Source of the DNA: Eudromia elegans
Taxonomy: Eukaryota; Chordata; Aves; Tinamiformes; Tinamidae
Assembly (NCBI GenBank): GCA_003342815.1
Contig: PTEX01000234.1
Span: 245,132-309,131, forward strand
Direction: 5' to 3'
Length of the DNA: 64,000 nucleotides
The number at the start of each line of letters is the position of its first letter. The stretch's first letter is position 1. The position numbers were made by a program, and so were the translations under genes. The notes under the pieces were generated by a model. It ran no database searches and was not told the DNA's origin. It saw only the letters and a program-made list of their open reading frames with translations. Positions 1 to 9,900 of this stretch are shown one piece after another.

Positions 1-69
1 GGCCCGGCTCCGCGGGTGGGGGTCGCCGCCGCCGCCGAGGCCTCATAAGGCGGCGGCGCCCGCAGGGGC

Positions 70-611
70 NNNNNNNNNNNNNNNNNNNNNNNNNNNNNNN
101 NNNNNNNNNNNNNNNNNNNNNNNNNNNNNNNNNNNNNNNNNNNNNNNNNNNNNNNNNNNNNNNNNNNNNNNNNNNNNNNNNNNNNNNNNNNNNNNNNNNN
201 NNNNNNNNNNNNNNNNNNNNNNNNNNNNNNNNNNNNNNNNNNNNNNNNNNNNNNNNNNNNNNNNNNNNNNNNNNNNNNNNNNNNNNNNNNNNNNNNNNNN
301 NNNNNNNNNNNNNNNNNNNNNNNNNNNNNNNNNNNNNNNNNNNNNNNNNNNNNNNNNNNNNNNNNNNNNNNNNNNNNNNNNNNNNNNNNNNNNNNNNNNN
401 NNNNNNNNNNNNNNNNNNNNNNNNNNNNNNNNNNNNNNNNNNNNNNNNNNNNNNNNNNNNNNNNNNNNNNNNNNNNNNNNNNNNNNNNNNNNNNNNNNNN
501 NNNNNNNNNNNNNNNNNNNNNNNNNNNNNNNNNNNNNNNNNNNNNNNNNNNNNNNNNNNNNNNNNNNNNNNNNNNNNNNNNNNNNNNNNNNNNNNNNNNN
601 NNNNNNNNNNN
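70..611. other. Assembly gap (run of N)
   Basis: This is an unbroken run of N. Both flanks are extremely GC-rich (1-69 and 612-720) and the right flank is already in an open reading frame, so the gap probably removes coding sequence of the left-hand gene. The true length of the missing piece cannot be judged from the N count. Confidence 0.99.
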
Positions 612-1173
612 GGCCCTGCCCCAGCAGCCGTGCCCCGGCAGCGCCCTGCCCCGCGGCTGCCCCGCCGGCGCGGGCGGCGTCCAGCTCTACGGGGACGACC
701 AGCGGTACCTGCCCGCCAAGGAGAACCTCTGTAGGAGGCCCGTCCTAGACTGCCTGGGCGCCAACCAGGGCCTGGGCGAGGAGAACTATGTGTATTTCGC
801 ACCCGACGCCTCTGCCGTGGGTAAGGGTTTCGTTTCGGATTTCGGCGAATCTGACGTGAAACTGGAGCCCGAGCAGATGCGGCACAGCCCGGCTCTGGTG
901 GCGGCGCACGACGCTGGTCTCCCGTCGGCGCTGGCGAAACACGACGGGAAGTACCAGGAGGTATTTTCTCCTGCGGCCCCGCTGCTCGGGCAGCAGCTGC
1001 TGGAGGCAGTAAATGACTGTGACCCTTACTGGCTGGGCGTGAGAAACGAAATTTGGGGCACGGGTTTCGATTCGGTGTTTGAGAATGAGCAAAATGCACA
1101 GCAAGGTGGGCCCAAAAGTTACCTTTTCGCTTTTGATGGCCACAGCTCAACCTACCATTTGGGTCACACGTGA
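612..1173 (+). CDS. 3' terminal coding part of an unidentified gene (5' end lost in gap)
   Basis: One frame is open from the gap edge to a TGA at 1171-1173, about 186 codons (first complete codon at 613). Third codon positions are strongly G/C-biased through to about 1075, which supports real coding. The N-terminal visible part is rich in Pro, Cys, Gly and Ala. The rest is acidic and polar with scattered aromatic residues (a DPYWLG stretch near 1021-1040, a DFGESDVKLEPEQ stretch near 838-877) and ends in YHLGHT. I see no catalytic motif, zinc finger, membrane segment or signal peptide. A GTAAGG at 821 could act as a splice donor, but coding bias continues past it, so read-through is preferred. 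The 1-69 segment is open in two frames and may belong to the same gene. I do not recognise the family. It lies upstream of BMS1 on the same strand. Confidence 0.65.
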
Positions 1174-2335
1174 AGCGGTGACAGTGGGTCTGTTGGCCTG
1201 TTGGAGACTCAATGGGTTTTGCTCGATTGGCAGTTTCATCCCAAGCAGCTAGAGGTTCTGCAGGTCCGAGTGTGGAGTCCTTGCTGTGTTGTTTGCGTGC
1301 AGGGAAGGGAAGGAAGCAAGCACACTTGGCAGGTGAACAGCCTGCTCTGTGTGTGCCGTTCCTCCCTGCGCTTTCCCCATCCCGCCCAAATTGCCCCCTG
1401 GCTACACATGGTATTTATTGCCTGCCCTTGGTCACTGGTACCACACACTGCCTGTACAAACACCTCCGCCTGTGCACTGCTCGTGGACGTTTCCAGGGCG
1501 AAGGCCTTAGTCCTTGGTGTTGGAGCTGGGTTGGATTCCCGCTGCCAGGCGTTCCGGCTCCCCAGGGTGGCCTTTGTGGCCCTGCTGTAGTGGCTTTCTG
1601 TGCCCAGCCTGGTCAGAAATCACTGTAACTCAGGAAAACTGTAGAAAACAGATATTGTATTTGCAGCTTTTTGGTGGAGAAAGTGTAACGCGAAAGGGAT
1701 ACAGACATGGGGAAAGCCACTGAGGTGGTAGAAGGGGAAGGGTCACGGGGTGTGTTAGTGGTTTAGATCTGCACCTGATTAAGGGCACTGATGTCTTTTC
1801 CTGGATATTTAATGTATAGTGTTTGTTATTTAAAATTGACCAATTATGTAGCCTTTTAAGAGGCAGTATTTTTATGGGGTTTTTTTTGTATGTCTTTTTT
1901 CTTTTATTTTTTCTGAATGTTAATATTTTAAAGGAATGTTGTTAATAGGAAACCCTCCAGACAAGTTCTTTACTAGAAGGAGGTTCTCTACCTGTGCGTG
2001 ACAATGAACTTGCTGAATTGGCCTTGTGGAAAAATGTCATTGATCCCTGTCCTTGCTCTTGGGCGCTGGGGCTGGTTTCAGACTTTTCAAGCCCACTGGC
2101 TGTATGGATCATATAGCGCTCCCACCAAACCGATGGGGGGATGGGGCGGGGAAGGCTGCTGTGACTGTGTAGGAAAGCAATACCGGGGTCAAAATGTGTC
2201 TCAGGATTAGTTTAAATGTGCCTTGATTTTTAAGACTCTTAAGCTAATTATTGTGCTGCTTTTTATTCTGTAAATGAAATCAAACTTAAGTACCATTATT
2301 TTTTACTAATAAAAGTGATGTCTTTCTGAAAAAGC
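1174..2335 (+). other. Probable 3'UTR of the left-hand gene
   Basis: This non-coding stretch follows the TGA of the unidentified gene and becomes steadily more AT-rich. AATAAA at 2308-2313 is followed by a GT/T-rich stretch (2315-2325), and a second AATAAA at 2410-2415 is followed by a GT-rich run near 2440-2456. Cleavage is therefore likely near 2330, with an alternative site near 2435. The end coordinate is inferred. Confidence 0.5.
2308..2313 (+). terminator. Polyadenylation signal AATAAA of the left-hand gene (proximal)
   Basis: Canonical hexamer with a GT/T-rich downstream element within 15 bases, about 1.1 kb after the stop codon. Confidence 0.55.
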
Positions 2336-2409
2336 TGGCTGTTGATGTACATGTACAAAGCCAAGAGCATTACTTGCTGTTTTGTCAGGAATTTTTAGCT
2401 GTGTCTGGG

Positions 2410-2415
2410 AATAAA
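2410..2415 (+). terminator. Second polyadenylation signal AATAAA of the left-hand gene (distal)
   Basis: Canonical hexamer followed about 30 bases later by a GT-rich run, suggesting an alternative 3' end for the same transcript. Confidence 0.45.
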
Positions 2416-2439
2416 TCACTCAACTTTTCTGCCCCGACT

Positions 2440-3235
2440 TCTCTGTGTGTGATAGTGAAGAGCTGTAGCGAGGTGTGCAGTAAATTTTAGCCAATTCTTT
2501 AAAGCTGTGTGTTATGACTGAATTTTATATATATGTATATATCCTCTCCTCATTAAAATCGGCTTAGGGAGAAGCGGGAGTGGTTCCCAGGCCCAAGAGC
2601 AGCAACGGTGCCTACGGGAAGGGTGACTGACACAACGGTGTTGGGGAGTGTGTAGCAGCAGTGACCACCTCGCTGCCGAGGTGCAGCGCGTTCCTGGCCC
2701 GAAACGTCCCCGATGGGGACGAGCCCGGGCACCGCAGTCCTGCCACGTCCCACCACGGCGTCCGTCCGTCACCGCGCACCTCCCTTAGCCGCCCTTCCCA
2801 GCCCTCCCCGGGCACGAGGCAAAGACCTTCCTAGGAAGGGGGGACAGGAAGGCCCGTTCCTATCCATAGCTCCCAGAGGACTTGCCTCCGGAAGAGGCAC
2901 AGGCACTTCTTGTTTCACCTGGAATGACTCCGGCGTGCCTGGGCATGTACTTGCGGGGCGGGGGGCTTGGCATCTGAACAAAGACCTCGTGATGTTATGT
3001 TTTATCTGGGCTTGGAGCGTTAGAAGTCCTCCGCAGTCCTGGTGTCCCTTGGCACTGTTCTGTCTGTCCCCTCAGTTCTCGGTGAGGGTTGGTACTTTGA
3101 ACAGGCACGTTTCTGTGCGTGCTCCCAGGAGCAGAGGCAGGTCTGCACTATCTGGCACACAGAGGCAGCACCCCAGAGGCTGCGTGATGACGAGCTCGCC
3201 CACACCTCTCCCCAGGAGGGGTCTGTCAGGAAACA
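2440..3235. other. Spacer between the left-hand gene and the BMS1 promoter
   Basis: This spacer becomes GC-rich from about 2600. Open frames occur on both strands but overlap each other, show no recognisable protein and are what GC-rich DNA gives by chance. I see no gene here. Confidence 0.5.
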
Positions 3236-3420
3236 TCGCTGCCCCAGGCTCTCCTCTCGCCAAGCGCCCCGCGCAGGCCCCGCTGCCGCCGGGGGTGGTT
3301 GAGGGGTTGAACAACGAGCGTTCTGGGGCACACGGTGTCCCTCAGTGCCCCGGCCGCCCCCTCACCGCCGCGTGATGCGTGAGGCTCGGCGCGCAACGGC
3401 CACGGACCCCCGCCGCCGCT

Positions 3421-3465
3421 ACCGCCCCCAACCGCCACCGCCCCCAACCGCCACCGCCCCCGTTG
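3421..3465. repeat. 16-bp GC-box tandem array in the BMS1 promoter
   Basis: The unit AACCGCCACCGCCCCC is present in two complete copies with a further partial, slightly different copy before them. Each unit carries a GC-box-like CCGCCCC, so the array multiplies potential Sp1/KLF sites upstream of the start. Confidence 0.75.
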
Positions 3466-3539
3466 GCTCCGCCCCCAGCCCCTCCTACCTCCCCGCCCCC
3501 GAGCAGCCCCGCCCCGGAACTCACGGCCCGTGCTTCCGG

Positions 3540-3581
3540 GCGGGCGGCGTGTGGCGGCGGAGCGGCGTGAGGGCGGTTCAG
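3540..3581 (+). other. BMS1: BMS1 exon 1, non-coding (5' boundary approximate)
   Basis: A good donor (CAG followed by GTACCC) lies at 3581/3582. It matches an acceptor (GTCCGCAG) at 3804 that opens the exon carrying the start codon. Human BMS1 also begins with a non-coding first exon. The 5' end is a guess placed just after the ETS core. Confidence 0.5.
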
Positions 3582-3602
3582 GTACCCGTGCTGCCCCCTG
3601 CC

Positions 3603-3708
3603 CCGTCCTTCCCTCCCCGTAGCGCGCGCGGCGTTCCCAGGGTCGCCCCTTTCCTCCGTCCTTCCCTCCCCGTAGCGCGCGGCGCTCCCGGGCTCGCCCC
3701 TTCCCCGG
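3603..3708. repeat. 53-bp tandem duplication in BMS1 intron 1
   Basis: Two adjacent copies, starting at 3603 and 3656, share CCGTCCTTCCCTCCCCGTAG and a CGCGCGGCG core, with a few substitutions and a small indel. The duplication lies inside the CpG island in intron 1. Confidence 0.75.
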
Positions 3709-3813
3709 GCGCGGCGGGGGGGAAGGCGTGTGGAGGGTGCCCGGGCTGGGCGCGCCGGGCCCTGCGCGCGGGCTCGGGCCGCGGTGACCGCGCTGTGTCC
3801 GCAGCTCGGCGCC

Positions 3814-3989
3814 ATGGAGGAGGCGGAGAAGAAGAAGCACCGCGCCAAGCAGAGCGGCCCCAAGGCCGAGAAGAAGCGGCGGCGGCGGCAGCAGGGCGCG
3901 CAGCAGCAGGAGGAGGAGGATGCGCGCAGGAGGAACCCGCGGGCCTTCGCCGTGCAGTCCGCCGTGCGCATGGCCAGGACCTTCCACAG
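3814..3989 (+). CDS. BMS1: BMS1 exon 2 (coding part), residues 1-58
   Basis: This exon carries the start codon in a strong Kozak context and a Lys/Arg-rich, nuclear-localisation-like N-terminus, ending in the conserved [14 protein letters not shown] stretch. The exon itself begins at 3805. The donor splits an Arg codon (phase 2). Confidence 0.93.
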
Positions 3990-6900
3990 GTGCGCGGGGC
4001 GCTGCTGCTGCGGGCCGCGGGCACGGGAAGCGCTATTCAGACCCGCTCAGCTAATCTGTTCCTCAGGACGCAGGACTTGAAGACGAAGAAGCATCACATT
4101 CCCGTGGTGGACCGTACGCCACTGGAGCCACCGCCTGTGGTGGTGGTGGTGGTGGGCCCGCCGAAGGTGGGGAAGAGCACGCTGATCCGCTGTCTCATCA
4201 GGAACTTCACCAGGCACAAGCTGGTGGAGATCCGGGGGCCTGTGACAATTGTTTCAGGTGAGAACCAAGATCTCTGTCTTGTCACTGCCAGTGCTTGTGG
4301 CTCTCTCGTTCTTAGGCCAGGAATTACCTTACCTGGCTGTTTCCAGTCACTTTTCTCAACCCAAGCCCCTGAGACGCTTTTTATTTTGGTTTTCAGTCCC
4401 ACTTTGTTCCTGGACTACTCTATTTTTTCTGTACTTTAGTTTTAGTGTGATCCTAGGTGGGTCACTGAGATGTTATGAGGGGACAGCACCTCAAAGAAAC
4501 AGTGTGTAAGAAAAATTTTCCTTGGCCCTAAGCAGCTGCATGTTTGGAGCAGGTAGCCTCTTGATAGGTGTTAATCCACCCTTTGAAAGGACTAACTGCC
4601 AAATATGGGAAAGAAAAATGGGAAGGGAAAAATGTCTTCAATTGGGGTATTGATAAGGATTTATCTGCTGAGAATCTGGGGCTAAATTTAGTATGGGATT
4701 GAATTTACTAATTAATAATATGAAGAAGTAGAAACATGAAAGCTCATTATTGAAAGCTCAGTTAGCTACCCCAGGTAATCAAGCCAAACTTCCAACTTTC
4801 CACTAATTCAGATGCCTTTTCAATATGATGGATTTTTCTCTGGTAGTATCATAAGGACAAATATGTTTAAGAAGGTGAAATCAGTGCTATTAAATCCATG
4901 GTGCTAAATGTGAAAGAAGAGGTGATCAGGCGCATTCTTTGTCCCACGTGGGATTTAGGAACTTTAGGATTTTGACCTGAAAATAAAACAGCGAAGTTCT
5001 CAGTTAACTCTCAGTTTTTGATTTTTCCTTATGCGCTTTTTCAGGTAAAAAACGTAGGCTAACTATTATTGAATGTGGATGTGACATCAACACAATGATT
5101 GACCTGGCTAAAGTGGCTGATTTGGTAAGTAAGCAACAGCATATGATTTCTAGTATAATTTATGTTGAAAATGCTACTTTTTGACTAGGCTGTATCTATG
5201 TCTGTCTTCTTCACTTCTTGTTGTCAGAACAGAGAAATCATTGGTTTCAGAGGGAAAAAGTTTAATGTCTGCAACAAACTTGATTTTCTGGAGCAGTCCC
5301 AGAAACCCTTAGGACCTGCCATGTCATTATTATTATTATTTGTTTGTGATATTTTTGTTTGTTTTTGCTTTGATGGCACCATGTTTTTATTGGAGTAAAT
5401 GGTCATCCTTTGCTTTCAGGTTTTAATGCTCATTGATGCCAGTTTTGGATTTGAGATGGAAACATTTGAGTTCCTGAACATTTGTCAGGTGCATGGCTTT
5501 CCCAAAATCATGGGAGTTCTTACCCACCTTGACACATTCAGAAACAACAAGCAATTAAAGAAGACAAAGAAGAAGTTAAAGCACAGATTCTGGACTGAAG
5601 TATATCCGGTATGGTGTTTGACAGGCCTTTTTTTGTGTGTTGTGGAAGTCAAATGACATGTAGGGAAGTACTTAAACATTTATATTTATTATATTACTAT
5701 ACCTTTTTGGTAGTACTATAGATGGACAGGTCTGATGCTATCAGACTCAAAAACATGGTGCAAGATGAAAAGCACTTGTTATGTGCAGGTATGGTGCGAG
5801 GAGGATGGGCAGTCTAGGTCTGGAAAACAGGTTAACATTGTGTTACGGCATTGTGTCATGGCTTTGGTTGTGAATTGTTTTCCCTAGGAAGTAGGGGACA
5901 ATTTTGATGCAAGGTAAACTAATTACTTTCAATCATGTAGAATCAACTGTAATTACAATATATAATTACAATATACATATTTAGATTTGCATTTGTTTTT
6001 GTTTCAGTTTTGTAGTTTATGATAATTTTGTGTAATTTTCATGTGTTCAGGGTGCTAAGCTGTTTTATCTCTCTGGAATGGTTCATGGAGAATATCAAAA
6101 GCAGGAAATTCACAATTTAGGGCGTTTTATCTCCGTTATGAAATTCCGACCTCTTACATGGCAAACATCTCACCCATATGTTCTTGCAGACAGGTAAGTG
6201 CTCTGCTTTTTCCCGAATCTCAGCTTAGGTGACACTGTACTGTGTAAAGAAGCTGATCTGAGCCATTCAACTGTGTGTGTGTGTGCGCATGTGTATATGC
6301 ATTGGTTATTTAATTTTACCTAAGATACTGTGAATATGTCTTGTTATATACCTATGTTGTTACCTATGAGCAAATGGAGGCTCACCTCTCCAGGCTATGC
6401 CGATAACTTTGGCTGTTCCTGCTTGAATTGGATTTTATAGATAAACCTTTACTGCATTGTAAATTCTTTTGAAGTAGAATTGTTGAATTCTTTTGAAGTT
6501 TCTTTTGACGATCAATGACAACTAGATAGAAAGCTGCCATTTTAAATAATACTTATTGGTTATGAAATGTAAATTCTGTGGAAAAGACTTATTAGACTGT
6601 ATTGCAGCAGTTTAACAAGAGCTGGTGAACTTGACCCTTATGCTTTGTGGAATTCCTTCTGCTCAATACCACTGCATAGTGTTTGATTAAAGATCTCTGT
6701 TTGGGATATAAAAGTGTACTTGGGTCTATCTGAGAAATTACCTCTGCATTCATGTTTCTTTGTCAGAATGCTTATGTGTGTAGTAAAATTTGCAAAAGAA
6801 TTTGAAGTGCCTAGAACACATTTATTTCAAAACATATGTATTTTTAAGGAATTAAAAGGGGCAGGGGCGGCGAGGAGGAGTTGAGGAAATATATATGCAT

Positions 6901-9900
6901 CATAAAAAGTCCTGTGATCAAAGATAGGGCAAGAAAGAAAATATGTGTTGCACTCTTCCAGTAGTGGTTGTTGTTTGTGAGGCTAGTCAAGTGCAGACTG
7001 TCTGCAGAGAGCATTTGCCTCCTTGCATGCCCGCCTTGTGCAGGTGTGATGACCAGACCTCATCAAAACTGGCAGCCTTGCCCTCTCACTGCCAGTGGTT
7101 TCTGCAGAGTGTGCTGCTTTCTGGGAACTGCGTGGCTAAAGATATTGTGTTAGGACTGCTCGATAGTCTAACCTCTTCTTAAACGTTGGCTAGAATGGAG
7201 GATTTGACAAACCCAGAGGATCTCCGAATTAATCCTAAGTGCGACAGGAAGATATCACTTTATGGCTACTTAAGAGGAGCACACTTAAAAAACAAGAGCC
7301 AAATTCACATGCCAGGTAACTTACAAGCTTCTTAAAACCATGATTGTAATAATCAGTGAGTTACAGTGTTGTGGGTTGGTTTTTATCTTTAAAACTGATC
7401 TTTCACTTTTCTCTATTAGGCTTTTAAAATTACGTTTTCGTAATATACGTTCTTGTAAAAGTCTTCTATCTCTGTAAATGATTCTGTGTTTAATTTTGTT
7501 AAAAACAAGAAAACAAGAAAAAACAAAAAACAAGAAAAAAGTTCAACGTTTTGCAGTTCTGATTGGCTGTGCATGCATTTCTGTTCAGTGCCAAGACAAG
7601 CATCAGAGGCTGATAGAGTGTTCACAGCTGATGAATCAGTGAATGCTGCAATGTTCCTATGTCTCTTTATGATAAAGTGTGCAAATTTCAGAAGCAAAAC
7701 TGAGAACCTTATTTCTGCTCTTGTCTGTCATCTTAGGTGTAGGTGATTTTACTGTGAGTGATGTGAGTTTCCTGCCAGATCCCTGTGCCCTGCCTGAACA
7801 GCAGAAGAAGCGTTCTTTAAATGAGAAAGAGAAGCTTGTCTATGCCCCTCTCTCAGGAGTTGGGGGCATTGTATATGATAAAGATGCTGTTTACATTGAT
7901 CTGGGTGGAAGTCATGCTCATGAGAATGAAGAGGTGAGGGAGTGCTGGCCTCAGTCTCTTGCAGAACGGAGTTTGCACTTTTAGACTTGAGACAACAGTG
8001 TTTAAAAAAAAATTGCATAAAAAAAGTTACAGATACATAGCCTTTTTTATTATTTTTTTTCTTTTGGCAACTTTTTTTCTCCTAGTAGTGATTTCAGGGG
8101 AGGGATACTCACATTATCTCTTTGCAAAATATGGTGTGAAGCAGTGGAGGATCATTTAGTACTAAGTACTTAGTTTCAGAAACTTTCCAAACACTGACAA
8201 AGTGCTGGTAAGGTTCCTCCTTGTGGGATATGACCATTCTCCTCTTGCAGAGCAGGGATTTGGGAGAGAAATTACAGGTTTTGATGTGTCCATGGACAGG
8301 TGGAATATGTTAGTGTGCAGATGGATTTCAACTGTTTCCCCCTGTGGTGTGCTAAATACCGAAGATATTTGTCAGTGACGTGCACAACTTTCTTATTTTT
8401 ACCTGTATTTTGCTTGCATACTGTGAAGGAGGCAGTCTTTGCAGTTTTCTTGGGTTAATGTTGTGTGCGTCTTTGAAATATGAGGAGGGGGAGGGAGACC
8501 TTGCTGTTCTGAGAAAATGTTTGTTTAGAATGCTCTCAGATTTCTCTTACTAATGCGTATTGCTACTCTTCTAGGCAGATTAGTGGTTTTGTTAGTTAAT
8601 CAGTACGTATTGTGTATTTGTTTGAACTAAAAAGCAAAAACTTTGGTTTTCCAGGAGGAGGTGAGACCAAATCATGAACTAGTTCAGAGCCTCATCTCCA
8701 CTCATTCTACCATTGATGCTAAGATGGCTTCAAGTAAGGTGTCTCTCTTCATGGACTCCAGGCCATTAGATTCAGAAGACATAGAAAGACAGGAGTAAGC
8801 TCTTTTTTTTTTTTTTTTTTTTATTTTTTTTTTAATTTTTTTTAGCAGTCTTTAAACACATATGAATCTCCAATTTCAGGCTCTAATTTAGGAAAATGTT
8901 TCTAAACGGGGCATAGTTATTAGTATTGTCTAACAGTTCCTCTGGTGAGACTCTGCAAATATATCTTTTTAAGGAAGGAATAGCTGAGTTTATAAGAGTT
9001 GAAAAAGTACAACTAAGTCTTCCCAAAATTCTATGCTGATACAGCTCTAAGCAGTATATTGATGTTCAATTTTGGATGATGACGGTGTTTCCTTAAAAAT
9101 TGTTGTAATATCTATTTTCATTCTACAGAAAATGACATTTCTTGAAGTTATTAAAGGTGATAGTTCATAACATTGTTCAGCTTAGAGGCTTTTCTCATGT
9201 AAAAGGCACTGTTGCCTTGTTAGTATAGTTAGGACTCTCTCTCTGTGATCTGCCTCTTGCCAAAATCTTTAAATACTAACATGGAGTTGCATGGTTTCAC
9301 TAAAGCTCTTTACATTTTGCGTGTACATTTACATGTGGTTTTCTCCCCACGATGTGATCTTTGGGAAACAGGTTTGTGATGCCAAAAGAAGAGAGAGCAA
9401 TCGATGCGAAGACTGGAAGAGTACGTCGGAAAGCAGTATTTGATGAAGAAAAAGAAAATGGTGATGCAGCAGATGATGAGGAAGATGACCAAGAAGAAGA
9501 AGAAATGTCTGAGGATGGCAGTGATGGTGATGACGAAGATGATGCTGAAGAAGAAAGTGACAGGGAGATATTAGAGGAAGAGGTGGCTGTTGGAAGTGCC
9601 AAACGCTTGAAAAGGGAGGTGACTAAAGAAGAACCCGTGAATGAACTGCCAGCATTTGCAGACAGTGATGATGATCTCGAGATGAGTTCTGAAGGAGAAG
9701 GAAAAACTGCCCCTGAAGAAAGCGAGATGGAGGAAGAAGATAGTGAAGACCAAGAATCATATGAAAATGAAAGTTCAGATGATGAATTTGAAGGTGCAAG
9801 GAAAGGAGTAGCTAAATCTGAGCAATATGAAATAAGTAAAGATAATGAAGTAATGAGATCACAAATCTTATGTCACAGTCTGAAGAAAAAAGCAGTTCTC

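Larger units (their letters stand above)
3240..4060 (+). promoter_or_regulatory. CpG-island promoter of BMS1
   Basis: The stretch is dense in CG dinucleotides. It contains several GC boxes (for example near 3421-3476), an ETS/GABP-type core CTTCCGG at 3533-3539 just before the presumed exon 1, and no obvious TATA box. This is the usual layout for a housekeeping ribosome-biogenesis gene. The island covers the upstream flank, non-coding exon 1, intron 1 and the first coding exon. The exact transcription start is not visible; a site shortly after the ETS core is likely. Confidence 0.7.

Noticed and set aside
2713-3375. A 220-residue plus-strand open frame in the spacer before BMS1
   Set aside because: Low-complexity composition, overlapped by several open frames on both strands, and no recognisable family.
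3226-3987. Long minus-strand open frames opposite the BMS1 promoter and exon 2
   Set aside because: Arg/Gly/Pro/Ala-rich products typical of antisense CpG-island DNA, with no known domain.
3345-4439. A 364-residue plus-strand open frame across the BMS1 promoter and first exons
   Set aside because: It reads through intron 1, uses the wrong frame in exon 2 and only enters the real BMS1 frame in exon 3. The GC-rich island makes long open frames by chance.
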